A stretch of 39,264 nucleotides of DNA from an uncultured Clostridia bacterium. GTDB lineage: Bacteria > Bacillota > Clostridia > Christensenellales > Aristaeellaceae. Of the stretch, positions 1 through 8,115 are shown in pieces. Each line of letters begins with the position of its first letter. Positions within the stretch are counted from its first letter, which is position 1. The translations under genes were made by a program, and so were the position numbers. The notes beneath the pieces are model-generated. The model searched no databases. It saw only the letters and a program-made list of their open reading frames with translations, and was not told where the DNA came from. Location of the stretch: contig CAKUOX010000019.1 of the NCBI GenBank assembly GCA_934670175.1, positions 1-39,264 on the forward strand, read 5' to 3'.

Positions 1-76
1 GGTCGGGGTGACAGGATTCGAACCTGCGGCCCCATGCTCCCAAAGCACGTGCGCTACCAAACTGCGCTACACCCCG
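1..76 (-). tRNA. tRNA-Pro (anticodon TGG)
   Basis: On the minus strand this folds as a full cloverleaf. The seven-base acceptor stem CGGGGTG (70-76) pairs with CACCCCG (4-10), and the T arm carries GGTTCGAATCC. The anticodon loop is TTTGGGA, giving anticodon TGG (proline). The discriminator base is A (position 3). Positions 2 and 1 encode the first two bases of the 3' CCA, so CCA is gene-encoded and its last base lies just outside the window. Confidence 0.96.
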
Positions 77-114
77 ACAGACTATCAAGTGCCGTGCCCG
101 AAGCGACATTTAGT

Positions 115-143
115 ATTATAACAAAGCGCGCGATATTTGTCAA
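115..143 (-). promoter_or_regulatory. Consensus sigma-A promoter of tRNA-Pro
   Basis: On the minus strand, TTGACA (138-143) and TATAAT (115-120) are separated by exactly 17 bases. Both hexamers are perfect. The start point should fall near 105-108, about 30 bases before the mature tRNA. Such a strong promoter fits a stable RNA gene and shows that tRNA-Pro need not depend on recR transcription. Confidence 0.85.
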
Positions 144-207
144 TACTTTTTTGCGGCGAAAAATCGTGGATTTGGAAAAAACTTCGAACAAGCCGCCTAG
201 CGCCCGT

Positions 208-804
208 TCAGATCTCCCGCCGCCCCTGGAACGCGCGCAGCAGCGTGACCTCGTCGGTATATTCCAGCTCGCCGCCCACCGGCACGCCGTGGGCAATGCG
301 CGTGGCCTTGATGCCCATGGGCTTGATCAGGCGGGAGATGTATGCCGCCGTGGCCTCGCCCTCAACGTCCGGATTTGTAGCGAGCACGACCTCCTTCACC
401 TCGCCCGCCGCCAGCCGCTGCATCAGCTCTCTGATGCGAATATCGTCCGGCCCAACGCCATCCATCGGCGAAATAACGCCGTGCAGCACATGGTACAGTC
501 CGTTGTATTCGCGCATGCGTTCCATGGCGTTCACGTCGCGCGGATCCTTCACCACGCAGATAACGTCGTGCCGCCGGTTCGGATCCGAGCAGATGGCGCA
601 GGGATCCACATCCGTGAAATTGCCGCAAACGGGGCAGAAATGCACCTGCTGCTTGCCGTTGAAGATGGCCACCGCCAGCTCCTTCACCTGCTCCTCCGGC
701 AGTGAAATGATATGATATGCCAACCGCTGCGCGGTCTTGCGCCCGATGCCCGGAAGCCGGGAAAGCTGGTTCACCAGCCGCTGGATCGCCTCTACATCTG
801 CCAT
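208..804 (-). CDS. recR: Recombination mediator protein RecR
   Basis: RecR works with RecF and RecO to load RecA on gapped single-stranded DNA. The 198-residue length is the usual one. Visible parts in order: a helix-hairpin-helix (LPGIGRKTAQR, residues 17-27), a four-cysteine zinc finger (C57, C60, C69, C72), and a Toprim domain from about residue 80 that includes the LATNPDVEGEATA segment. It follows ybaB on the same strand after 79 bases, the common ybaB-recR pairing; dnaX, often upstream of the pair, is not here. A small stem-loop lies in the gap between the two genes. Confidence 0.97.
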   Translation of the reverse strand: MADVEAIQRLVNQLSRLPGIGRKTAQRLAYHIISLPEEQVKELAVAIFNGKQQVHFCPVCGNFTDVDPCAICSDPNRRHDVICVVKDPRDVNAMERMREYNGLYHVLHGVISPMDGVGPDDIRIRELMQRLAAGEVKEVVLATNPDVEGEATAAYISRLIKPMGIKATRIAHGVPVGGELEYTDEVTLLRAFQGRREI

Positions 805-831
805 GAAATCAAACCTCGATATACATGATTA

Positions 832-854
832 CGGGACGGCAAAGCGCCGCCCCG
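832..854 (-). other. Stem-loop between ybaB and recR
   Basis: The arms CGGGaCGGC (832-840) and GCCGcCCCG (846-854) pair with one internal mismatch around a five-base loop. No T-tract follows on the minus strand, so an RNA-processing or stabilising hairpin is more likely than a full terminator. Confidence 0.4.
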
Positions 855-883
855 ACTGAAAACGTGCGTACTCTATTCGGAAA

Positions 884-1228
884 TCAGAACAGCCCGGGCA
901 TGCCCAGTCCGCCGGTCATTCTGCCCATTTCGCGCTCCATGGTCTCACCGGCCTGGCGCAGCGCCTCGTTCACAGCCGCCAGGATCAGATCCTGCAGCAT
1001 TTCCACATCGTCCGGATCCACAGCCTCGGGCTTGATCTCGATGGAGAGCAGCTCCTTCTTGCCGTTGACCTTCGCGGTCGCCATGCCGCCGCCCGCCGTA
1101 GCTTCAAATTCGCGCGCTTCGATCTCTTCCTGCATCTTCGCCATCTGCTGCTGCAGCTTCTGCGCCTGCCGCGCCAGCTGCTGCATGTTGCCGCCGCCCA
1201 TCATATTCGGGAATCCGCCTCGTGCCAT
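884..1228 (-). CDS. ybaB: YbaB/EbfC family nucleoid-associated protein
   Basis: The 114-residue product fits the small DNA-binding YbaB/EbfC family, thought to act as a nucleoid-associated dimer. It has a Met/Gly-rich N-terminus, a long helix rich in Gln, Lys and Glu (about residues 15-40), a central strand region with GGGMATAKVNGKKELLSIEI, and an acidic DPDDVEMLQDLI helix. The gene precedes recR in the same direction, the classic context. An AAAGGA-type ribosome site lies shortly upstream of the ATG at 1228. The 310 bases upstream contain no gene and separate it from the divergent 5'-nucleotidase gene. Confidence 0.93.
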   Translation of the reverse strand: MARGGFPNMMGGGNMQQLARQAQKLQQQMAKMQEEIEAREFEATAGGGMATAKVNGKKELLSIEIKPEAVDPDDVEMLQDLILAAVNEALRQAGETMEREMGRMTGGLGMPGLF

Positions 1229-1436
1229 ATATCGCTACCATCCTTTTCAAAAAATCATGTTCCTTCATATTATACACGATTTTCCCCCTGACGTAAAGCA
1301 AAAATATTCGCGCCTGCTTTGGCATGCCGCTTCGCAGCGAGCACATGCTCCACCCCGCAATTCTGCCCGCCGGCAGTTCGATCCTGTTTTTCCATCGCGG
1401 ACAAAGACGCGCACGGGCGTTGATCCGCGTACAGAA

Positions 1437-1499
1437 TCATCGTCTGAGACGATGAATTACCGTAGTTGTAAAATATTCGTAATATTTATCCGGTATAAT
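1437..1499 (+). promoter_or_regulatory. Palindrome and -10 box upstream of the 5'-nucleotidase gene
   Basis: In the gene-free stretch 1229-1538, a perfect odd palindrome occurs at 1437-1455: TCATCGTCT, a central G, then AGACGATGA. A TATAAT box follows at 1494-1499 and a GGCGG-type ribosome site before the ATG at 1539. No good -35 hexamer stands 17 bases from that -10 box. The palindrome resembles a dimeric repressor or activator site, but no regulator gene is adjacent, so its role is inferred from position only. I see nothing else in this stretch. Confidence 0.4.
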
Positions 1500-1538
1500 G
1501 GTTGTGGTTGATTATAAAAACGAAAGGCGGTAACTCCC

Positions 1539-3191
1539 ATGCTTAACAAACTGCTGGCTGTTCTCCTGATCGTCTCCATGATGATTGCGGGCTTTGCGCT
1601 TGCTGAAGAAGCGCCTGCGCACACGCCTGCCGTGATTCTCTACACCAACGACGTGCATTGCGGCATCGACGATGCCATCGGCTATGCGGGTCTGGCGGCA
1701 TATCGCGCGGCCTATGAAAAGGCCGGCTACGATGTGCTGCTGGCCGACTGCGGCGACGCCATCCAGGGCGCAGCCGTGGGCACCATCTCCAAGGGCGAAT
1801 ACATCGTGGACATCATGAACGAGGTCGGCTATTCGGTCGCCACCATCGGCAACCACGAGTTCGACTACGGTATGGATCAGTTCATGGCGCTGAAGGACAA
1901 GGCGCAGTACGATTATGTGTGCTGCAACTTCACCGATCTTGAAGGCAACGCCGTGCTCACGCCCTATGTCATCAAGGAGCTGGGCGGCTGGAAGATCGCG
2001 TTCGTGGGCGTAGACACGCCTGAGACCTTCACCAAGTCCACCCCCACCTATTTCCAGGACGGGGAAGGCAATTACATCTATTCCTTCAATGGCGGCAACG
2101 GCGGCCAGGATCTGTTCGACATCGTGCAGAAGTACGTTGACCAGGCCATCGGCGAGGGCGCCGATATCGTCGTGGCGCTGTGCCACCTGGGCACCGAATT
2201 CATCGCCGACGACAAGGCCTGGACCTCCTCCGACCTGATCGCCAATACCACCGGCATCGACGCCGTGCTCGACGCGCACAGCCATTCCACCATCGAGGGC
2301 GATCTGGTGCTGAACAAGGACGACGAAGAGGTGCTGCTCTCCTCCACCGGCACGAAGCTGGAGGCGCTGGGCGCGCTGACCATCACCGAGGATGACGAGG
2401 GCGCGATCGTGCTCGAAACCGGTCTGCACACCGAAAGCCTGTTCCAGGACGACGCCATGACTGCCTATGTGGACGGCATCAAGTCGCAGTACACCGAGCT
2501 GCTCAGCCAGGTGGTCGCGCATACCGACGTTGACCTGATCGTCGACGATCTCACCGCCGTGGACGCCGAGGGCAAGCCCATCCGCATCATCCGTACGCAG
2601 GAGACCAACCTGGGCGACCTGTGCGCAGACGCCTACCGCTACATCTCCGGCGCGCAGATCGGTCTGGTGAACGGCGGCGGCATCCGCAAGACCATTCCCG
2701 CAGGCGACATCACCTACGAGCAGATCATCGCCGCGCATCCCTTCGGCAACATGCTCACCGTGGTCGAGGCCACCGGTCAGCAGGTGCTGGATGCGCTGGA
2801 AATGTCCGCAGCCAAGCTGCCCGCGGAAAACGGCGGCTTCCTGCACGTCTCCGGCCTGACCTTTGAAATCAACATGGCCGTCGAGTCCCCCGTGGTGGTG
2901 GATGAAAACGGCGAATTCGTAGAGGTGAACGGCGAGCGCCGCGTGCAGAACGTGCTGGTGGACGGCGCGCCCATCGATCCCGCCGCCATCTACACCGTGG
3001 CTTCCCACAACTACATGCTCAAGGACGGCGGCGACGGCATGAACATGTTCCAGGGCGACACCATCCTGCAGGATGAAGTGATGCTGGATAACCAGGTGCT
3101 GATCAACTACATCGCCGAGGGCCTTGCCGGCAACGTGGGCGAGGATTACGCCGAGCCCTACGGCCAGGGCCGCATCACCATCATCGAATAA
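1539..3191 (+). CDS. Secreted UshA-type 5'-nucleotidase / metallophosphoesterase
   Basis: A 550-residue bifunctional 5'-nucleotidase-family protein. It should release phosphate from extracellular nucleotides or nucleotide sugars to give salvageable nucleosides. A signal peptide spans residues 1-22 (cleavage after A-L-A). The N-terminal metallophosphatase domain shows the two-metal ligand motifs TNDVH (36-40), CGD (71-73), GNHE (104-107), CHLG (215-218) and DAHSHS (245-250). The C-terminal half carries the UshA substrate-binding signature NGGGIR. There is no sortase motif or C-terminal membrane helix, so the protein appears freely secreted, unlike many wall-anchored Gram-positive relatives. 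It is a single gene between its own -10 box and a strong hairpin at 3211. The exact substrate is not readable from sequence. Confidence 0.93.
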   Translation: MLNKLLAVLLIVSMMIAGFALAEEAPAHTPAVILYTNDVHCGIDDAIGYAGLAAYRAAYEKAGYDVLLADCGDAIQGAAVGTISKGEYIVDIMNEVGYSVATIGNHEFDYGMDQFMALKDKAQYDYVCCNFTDLEGNAVLTPYVIKELGGWKIAFVGVDTPETFTKSTPTYFQDGEGNYIYSFNGGNGGQDLFDIVQKYVDQAIGEGADIVVALCHLGTEFIADDKAWTSSDLIANTTGIDAVLDAHSHSTIEGDLVLNKDDEEVLLSSTGTKLEALGALTITEDDEGAIVLETGLHTESLFQDDAMTAYVDGIKSQYTELLSQVVAHTDVDLIVDDLTAVDAEGKPIRIIRTQETNLGDLCADAYRYISGAQIGLVNGGGIRKTIPAGDITYEQIIAAHPFGNMLTVVEATGQQVLDALEMSAAKLPAENGGFLHVSGLTFEINMAVESPVVVDENGEFVEVNGERRVQNVLVDGAPIDPAAIYTVASHNYMLKDGGDGMNMFQGDTILQDEVMLDNQVLINYIAEGLAGNVGEDYAEPYGQGRITIIE

Positions 3192-3210
3192 CGGTCGGAA
3201 GCGGATCCCT

Positions 3211-3247
3211 GCACCCCATTCATCAGCATAGCTGATGAATGGGGTGC
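3211..3247 (+). terminator. Perfect 17-bp hairpin after the 5'-nucleotidase gene
   Basis: Arms 3211-3227 and 3231-3247 are perfectly complementary over 17 bp around an ATA loop, 19 bases after the stop codon. The T-run that follows is poor (TTGCTGTATT), so termination may be incomplete or the hairpin may mainly protect the mRNA 3' end. Confidence 0.65.
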
Positions 3248-3325
3248 TTGCTGTATTCTGGATCGAAGCCGGACAGCATATAGCAGATAATGTCCCAGTC
3301 TGATTTGAAAAGAGGGTATAGCTCC

Positions 3326-3952
3326 ATGGAAAAGCTGAAGGTATTGATGCTCAACGGCAGCCCGCGCGCCAATGGCAATACGGCGCTGGCGCTGCGCGAA
3401 ATGGAAGGGATATTTGAAGAGAGCGGCGTAGAGGTCGAAACCGTCCTGCTGGGCAATCAGGCCATCCGCGGCTGCATCGCCTGCAATGCGTGCAGCCGCA
3501 TGGGCAAATGCGTATTTGACGATGCAGTGAACATGCTCGCCCCGAAATTTGAGGCCGCGGACGCGCTGGTGGTCGCCAGCCCCGTATACTACGCCTCCGC
3601 AAACGCCACGCTGATTGCATGCCTGGATCGGCTGTTTTACAGCACCGGCTTTGATAAGACGATGAAGGTCGGCGCAAGCGTGGTCTGCGCGCGCAGAGGC
3701 GGCTGCTCCGCCACCTTCGACGAGCTGAACAAATATTTCACCATATCGGGCATGCCCGTCGCATCCAGCCAGTACTGGAACAGCGTTCATGGCCGCGCGC
3801 CGGGCGAATCGGCGCAGGACGCCGAGGGCCTGCAGACCCTGCGCGCACTGGCGCGGAATATGGTGTTCCTGATGAAGAGCATCGCGCTGGGCAAGGCGCA
3901 GTTCGGTCTGCCCGAGAAGGAGCCGCGTGTCGCCACGCACTTCATTCGCTGA
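3326..3952 (+). CDS. Flavodoxin-like NAD(P)H-dependent reductase with iron-sulfur-type cysteine motif
   Basis: A 208-residue member of the NADPH-dependent FMN reductase / multimeric flavodoxin family. The FMN phosphate loop is LNGSPRANGNT (9-19), and the flavin-contact segment ASPVYY lies near the middle. Between them is C50-x2-C53-x2-C56-x5-C62, the compact spacing seen in archaeal-type iron-sulfur flavoproteins, where it binds a 4Fe-4S cluster. Many clostridial relatives keep a similar motif without a proven cluster. I chose the ATG at 3326 because AGAGGG stands upstream and the flavodoxin fold begins at once; a start 36 bases earlier lacks both. The electron partner is unknown, and no redox gene is adjacent. 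Confidence 0.85.
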   Translation: MEKLKVLMLNGSPRANGNTALALREMEGIFEESGVEVETVLLGNQAIRGCIACNACSRMGKCVFDDAVNMLAPKFEAADALVVASPVYYASANATLIACLDRLFYSTGFDKTMKVGASVVCARRGGCSATFDELNKYFTISGMPVASSQYWNSVHGRAPGESAQDAEGLQTLRALARNMVFLMKSIALGKAQFGLPEKEPRVATHFIR

Positions 3953-3983
3953 ACACGCGATCCAGATAATTATAATCGAAGCG

Positions 3984-4012
3984 GAACCGGCGCTCAGAGA
4001 CGACGCCGGTTC
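3984..4012 (+). terminator. GC-rich hairpin after the flavoprotein gene
   Basis: GAACCGGCG (3984-3992) pairs perfectly with CGCCGGTTC (4004-4012) across an 11-base loop. Only a weak T-rich tail (TGACTGTCTG) follows. It lies 32 bases after the stop codon and probably ends the flavoprotein transcript. The rest of 4013-4160 contains no supportable gene. Confidence 0.5.
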
Positions 4013-4164
4013 TGACTGTCTGCCGAAAGGACTTCAAGAGCTCGAGATGGATTCTGCCTTCGCGAGCTTCGGGTCGTTCACCACGGCGTTCCGCGGCCTG
4101 CGCGCCGATCCGCGCCGGAGTAACATTGATATTTCTACAGTTAACAAAATAATTTATTAAACGG

Positions 4165-4193
4165 TTGACAAAACAAAAATATGATTCTATAAT
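4165..4193 (+). promoter_or_regulatory. Perfect-consensus promoter of ABC operon 1
   Basis: TTGACA (4165-4170) and TATAAT (4188-4193) are separated by exactly 17 bases. Transcription should start near 4200, leaving a leader of about 88 nt before the ATG at 4288. So strong a promoter suggests heavy expression of the binding protein, unless a repressor that I cannot identify is present. Confidence 0.88.
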
Positions 4194-4241
4194 AGACTCA
4201 TCCTGTCAGGAGCGATTAATTTCATCAACTCACTTTGTAAA

Positions 4242-4266
4242 TTTGCAGATAGATTACATCTGCAAA
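4242..4266 (+). other. Hairpin in the 5' leader of ABC operon 1
   Basis: TTTGCAGAT (4242-4250) pairs perfectly with ATCTGCAAA (4258-4266) across a seven-base loop, ending six bases before the AAGGAGGA ribosome site (4273-4280). It could stabilise the leader or tune ribosome access. It could also be an operator for a dimeric repressor. The sequence alone does not decide. Confidence 0.45.
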
Positions 4267-4287
4267 AAATATAAGGAGGACTCGACA

Positions 4288-5199
4288 ATGAAAAAGACTC
4301 TGGCTCTGCTTCTGGTTCTCTCGATGCTGCTGCTGGGTGCGGCGATGGCCGAAGGCAATAAGATCGGCTACACCTGCATGGACGGCACCAATCCCTTCTT
4401 TGTAGCGCTTGAAGGCTCCATCCGCGAGGTCGTTGAAGCGCACGGCGACGAGCTGATCTCTCTGGATCCCCAGAATTCCAACGAAAAGCAGATCTCCCTG
4501 GTAGAGGATATCATCATGCAGGGCGTTGTGGCGATGTTCATCAACCCCGTTGACCGCGAAGGCATCCTGCCCGCGCTGGACGCGCTGAAGGAAGCCGACA
4601 TCCCGATCTTCGGCTTTGATACCGAAGTCGCGGATATGTCCTATCTGGTTTCCTACGCCGGCTCCGATAACTACAACGCCGGCTACGTCTGCGGCCTCGA
4701 CCTGCTCGAGAAGTGCCCCGAGGGCGGCGACATCATCGTTCTGGACAGCCCCACGATGCAGTCCGTTGTGGACCGCACCAATGGCTTCCTGGATGCGATC
4801 AAGGACAAGGGCTTTAACGTAGTCGCTCAGATCGACTGCATGGGCAACCAGGAGCAGGGCAACCTGAACGGCACCGACGCGCTGACCGCCAACCCCGATG
4901 CGGTTTGCATCTTCGGCGGCAACGATCCGACGGCTCTGGGCGCTTACGCTGCGGCTGAAGCGGCCGGCTCCAAGGCGCTGATCTACGGCGTAGACGGCTC
5001 TCCGGACATCAAGGCGCTGATCGCTGAGGGCAAGGTCACCGGTTCCGGCGCTCAGTCCCCCATGACCATCGGCAAGACCATCGCCGAGACCTACTACAAG
5101 TGGCTGGACGGCGAAGAGGTCGATGCCTACATCCCGATCGAGACCTTCATGATCAATGCCGACAACGTGGCCGACTACGGCACCGACGGCTGGCAATAA
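4288..5199 (+). CDS. Sugar-type ABC transporter substrate-binding protein (RbsB-like)
   Basis: A 303-residue periplasmic-binding-protein-like (Peripla_BP_4) receptor of the ribose/galactose class. After a signal peptide (residues 1-21, ending A-M-A) comes the typical first strand KIGYTCMDGTNPFF. Later come the hinge-region pattern SYAGSDNYNAGY and the second-lobe segment FGGNDPTALGAYAAAEAAG. No lipobox cysteine is present, whereas most Firmicute binding proteins are lipoproteins, so how it stays near the permease is unclear. I chose the ATG at 4288 because AAGGAGGA stands seven bases upstream. It is first in an operon with a fused ATPase and one permease. The ligand cannot be assigned; a pentose, hexose or related polyol is likely. 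Confidence 0.9.
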   Translation: MKKTLALLLVLSMLLLGAAMAEGNKIGYTCMDGTNPFFVALEGSIREVVEAHGDELISLDPQNSNEKQISLVEDIIMQGVVAMFINPVDREGILPALDALKEADIPIFGFDTEVADMSYLVSYAGSDNYNAGYVCGLDLLEKCPEGGDIIVLDSPTMQSVVDRTNGFLDAIKDKGFNVVAQIDCMGNQEQGNLNGTDALTANPDAVCIFGGNDPTALGAYAAAEAAGSKALIYGVDGSPDIKALIAEGKVTGSGAQSPMTIGKTIAETYYKWLDGEEVDAYIPIETFMINADNVADYGTDGWQ

Positions 5200-5296
5200 T
5201 CGCATCGGCTCGACCTGACGGGCCGCGAAGGCAGCATTAATTTGAAGCGTTTGGAACGGGCGGCGCCTCGGCGTCCCTGATTCCGGCGCAACTCCG

Positions 5297-5328
5297 ATTG
5301 CCGGCGTTTCGGCCGAAACGCCGGCAAT
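5297..5328 (+). other. Intercistronic palindrome between binding-protein and ATPase genes
   Basis: A perfect 32-base palindrome (16-bp arms, 5297-5312 and 5313-5328, core TTTCGGCCGAAA) lies in the 220-base gap after the binding-protein gene. It lacks a T-run. Such hairpins usually shield the upstream mRNA and reduce downstream readthrough, giving excess binding protein over membrane components. Confidence 0.65.
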
Positions 5329-5332
5329 TTCG

Positions 5333-5385
5333 CGATTTGAGAAAGTGGCTTTGTCTTTCCTGGATAAAGCCCCTTTTTCAAATCG
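5333..5385 (+). other. Second, long nested hairpin before the ATPase gene
   Basis: The outer arms 5333-5345 and 5373-5385 pair over 13 bp with one G-T wobble. Inside, GGCTTT (5347-5352) pairs with AAAGCC (5366-5371). The whole 53-base structure begins four bases after the preceding palindrome and ends about 35 bases before the GTG start at 5420. Two stacked hairpins suggest an attenuation or processing point. Confidence 0.55.
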
Positions 5386-5419
5386 TTCCCCCACAACGAA
5401 GAAACGGTGGTGAGATCAA

Positions 5420-6940
5420 GTGAGCGAATATTTGCTCGAAATGAAGGACATCTGCAAATCGTTTCCGGGCGTCAAGGCACTGCAGCATGTGGATTTCCAG
5501 CTGAAGGCTGGCGAGATCCACGCGCTGCTGGGCGAAAACGGCGCGGGCAAATCTACCCTGATCAAGGTACTGGGCGGCATTTACATTCCAGAGAACGGTC
5601 AGATATTTATCGACGGCGAGAAGGCGGCCATCACGGGCGTAAACGCCGCGCGCGACAACGGCATTTCCATTATCCATCAGGAGCTGGTGCTGGTGCCGCA
5701 CATGACCGTCGCCGAAAATATCTTTCTGGGACGCGAGCCCATGGGAAAATTCGGAGTCGATTTCCGGAAGATGGCGAAGGATGCGCAGGCGATGCTGGAT
5801 CAGTTTGACCTGGGCATTCAGGCGGAAACGCCGGTCGGCGAGCTGAGCATCGCGCAGCAGCAGATGGTCGAAATTGTGAAGGCCATTTCCTTCAACTGCC
5901 GCATTCTGGTGATGGACGAGCCCACCTCCTCCATTTCCGACCGCGAGGTAGCGCACCTGTTTGAGATCATGCGCAATCTGGCGCGCACCGGTGTCGGCAT
6001 CATCTACATCAGCCACAAAATGAGCGAGCTGAGCGAGGTCTGCGACCGCGTGACCGTACTGCGGGACGGCATGTATGTGGGCACGCGCGAGGTCAGCAGC
6101 ACGCCCAAGGATGAGCTGATCACCATGATGGTCGGCCGCGAGCTGGATCAGTACTACACGCGCGACCACGTCAAGAGCGACGAGGTGGTGCTCAAATGCG
6201 TCAACATAAACGACAATAAAAAGAAGCATCAGCGCGTAAAGGACGTCTCCTTCGAGCTGCATCGGGGCGAGATCGTCGGCTTTGCAGGTCTGGTGGGCGC
6301 AGGCCGCTCCGAAACGATGCACTGCCTCTTCGGACTGACCCCCAGCGCCACGGGCGAGATTTATCTGGATGGGAAGCGCGTAAAGATCAAGGATCCGGTC
6401 GAGGCCATGAAGCACGGCATCGCCATGATCCCTGAAAACCGCAAGGTGGAGGGGCTTTACCACTTGCAGAGCGTGCGCTTCAATTCTACCATTGAGGTTC
6501 TTGAGCAGTTTATCCACAATCTGCGCGTCAATTCCAAAAAGGAAGCCGCCATTGCGCAGGATTTCATCGACAAGATGCACACCAAAACACCCAGCCAGGA
6601 GCAGGCGGTGAGCAACCTGTCCGGCGGCAACCAGCAGAAGGTAATGATCGGGCGCTGGCTGGCCACCGATCCGCACATCCTGATTCTGGATGAGCCGACC
6701 CGCGGCGTGGACGTCGGCGCCAAGGCGGAGATCTACGAGATCATGAACGAGCTGACCAAGCAGGGCGTTTCCATTATCATGATCTCCTCGGAGCTGCCGG
6801 AGATCATCAACATGAGCGACCGCGTGTATGTGATGTACGAAGGCCGATTGACCGGCTGCATCAGCTACGATGAAGGCCTGAGCCAGGAAGCCATCATGAA
6901 GCTCGCTACCCTTGAAAATGCAGGAGGTAATAACCAATGA
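5420..6940 (+). CDS. Sugar ABC transporter ATP-binding protein, fused two-domain (RbsA/MglA type)
   Basis: A 506-residue protein with two tandem ABC ATPase domains, which energises uptake through the neighbouring permease. Domain 1 has Walker A GENGAGKST (38-46), signature-region LSIAQQQ and Walker B MDEPTSS. Domain 2 has the degenerate GLVGAGRSE loop typical of this subfamily, a clean LSGGNQQK signature and LDEPTRGVD. The start is GTG at 5420, preceded by a GGTGGTGAG purine stretch, and the protein opens with the usual MSEYLLEMKDICKSFPGVKA pattern. Its 3' end overlaps the permease start by four bases (ATGA), so the two are translationally coupled. Confidence 0.95.
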   Translation: MSEYLLEMKDICKSFPGVKALQHVDFQLKAGEIHALLGENGAGKSTLIKVLGGIYIPENGQIFIDGEKAAITGVNAARDNGISIIHQELVLVPHMTVAENIFLGREPMGKFGVDFRKMAKDAQAMLDQFDLGIQAETPVGELSIAQQQMVEIVKAISFNCRILVMDEPTSSISDREVAHLFEIMRNLARTGVGIIYISHKMSELSEVCDRVTVLRDGMYVGTREVSSTPKDELITMMVGRELDQYYTRDHVKSDEVVLKCVNINDNKKKHQRVKDVSFELHRGEIVGFAGLVGAGRSETMHCLFGLTPSATGEIYLDGKRVKIKDPVEAMKHGIAMIPENRKVEGLYHLQSVRFNSTIEVLEQFIHNLRVNSKKEAAIAQDFIDKMHTKTPSQEQAVSNLSGGNQQKVMIGRWLATDPHILILDEPTRGVDVGAKAEIYEIMNELTKQGVSIIMISSELPEIINMSDRVYVMYEGRLTGCISYDEGLSQEAIMKLATLENAGGNNQ

Positions 6941-7908
6941 AAGCCGTAAAGCGTTATTTTAAGGAAAACCTGGGCATACTGATCGCCCTGTTGATCATGA
7001 TCGCCTTCTTGTGCATCTGGCCGCGCACCCGCACCACCTTCCCCACCATGAAGAATATCTTCAACGTGCTCCGCCAGTCCGCACCCAACGTAATGCTGGC
7101 CTGCGGCATGACGATGTGCATCCTGCTGGGCGGCATCGACCTGTCCGTGGGCTCCATCATCGCCATGTCCGGCTGTCTGGGCGCGGGCGCGGTGGTTTGG
7201 GGCGGCATGCCCGAAATCGTCGGCATACTTATCGGCCTGGCCTCCGGCGCGGTCTTTGGCATGTTCAACGGCATCCTGATCGCCAAGACCACCATCCCGC
7301 CGTTCATCGTGACGCTGGCGTCTCAGAACATCGCCAAGGGCATCGCCTATGTATTTTCACAGGGCAAGCCGATTCGCTGCATGACCGACGCTTGGAAATT
7401 CCTGGGCGCGGGCTATATCGGCATAAATGAAAGATGGCGCGTTCCCACGCCGGTCGTCACCATGCTGATCGTGTTCCTGCTGTGCGTACTGTTCCTGAAC
7501 CGCACGCGCATCGGCCGCCACATCTACGCGGTCGGCGGCAATACCACAGCCGCCAAATTTTCCGGCATCAATACCGTTAAGGTCAAGTTCATCGTGCACA
7601 CCATTTCCGGCCTGCTGGCCGGCCTGGCGGGCATCACCATCGCCTCCCGACTCTATTCCGGCACCTGCACCTCCGGCGACGGCGCTGAAAACGACGCCAT
7701 CGCGGCCGTCATCATCGGCGGCACGTCCATGGCGGGCGGCTCCGGCAAGCTGGGCGGCACGCTGATCGGCGCGCTGATCATCGGCATACTGAACAATGGC
7801 CTGAACCTGATGGGTGTCAATTCCGACTGGCAGTACATCATCAAGGGCGGTGTTATCCTCGGCGCGGTGTATGTGGACTTCATCCGCAGCCAGAAGAAGG
7901 CCAAATAA
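6937..7908 (+). CDS. Sugar ABC transporter permease (RbsC/MglC-like)
   Basis: A 323-residue polytopic membrane protein of the BPD_transp_2 family with about eight to ten hydrophobic segments. Family landmarks are GGIDLSVGS near residue 65, FNGILIAKTTIPPFIVTLAS, and the C-terminal GGTSMAGGSGKLGGTLIGALIIG. It is the only permease in this operon, so it probably acts as a homodimer, unlike the paired permeases of operon 2. It overlaps the ATPase gene by ATGA. No catabolic gene follows, so the sugar cannot be inferred from context. Confidence 0.95.
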   Translation: MKAVKRYFKENLGILIALLIMIAFLCIWPRTRTTFPTMKNIFNVLRQSAPNVMLACGMTMCILLGGIDLSVGSIIAMSGCLGAGAVVWGGMPEIVGILIGLASGAVFGMFNGILIAKTTIPPFIVTLASQNIAKGIAYVFSQGKPIRCMTDAWKFLGAGYIGINERWRVPTPVVTMLIVFLLCVLFLNRTRIGRHIYAVGGNTTAAKFSGINTVKVKFIVHTISGLLAGLAGITIASRLYSGTCTSGDGAENDAIAAVIIGGTSMAGGSGKLGGTLIGALIIGILNNGLNLMGVNSDWQYIIKGGVILGAVYVDFIRSQKKAK

Positions 7909-8016
7909 GGTATATCTTGAGAATGGGTCGACAGCATGCTCCATTGTGCAGCGGAGACGTTGCCTGATGGCAGCCGCCGACCCGCAGGGTTCCGGCTTCG
8001 CCGGTACGGTTCTTCA

Positions 8017-8048
8017 GTCAGACCACTCGTTAAACGGGTGGGTTTGAC
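8017..8048 (+). other. Structured intergenic stretch (possible element end or small RNA)
   Basis: The 356-base gap 7909-8264 has no gene. It contains a CCGGC/GCCGG mini-hairpin around 7993-8005. An imperfect 13-bp hairpin follows, GTCAGACCACTCG (8017-8029) with 8035-8048, holding two G-T wobbles and one bulge. Consecutive hairpins next to an AT-rich island resemble the ends of small insertion elements such as the IS200/IS605 group, or a small structured RNA. No transposase or TnpB gene is present, so this identification is speculative. Confidence 0.3.
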
Positions 8049-8115
8049 CAAGCCCTATAAATGCATGTCCTCTAAAAAGGGTATCGAAAGACCTGACAAC
8101 CACATTATTATCACG

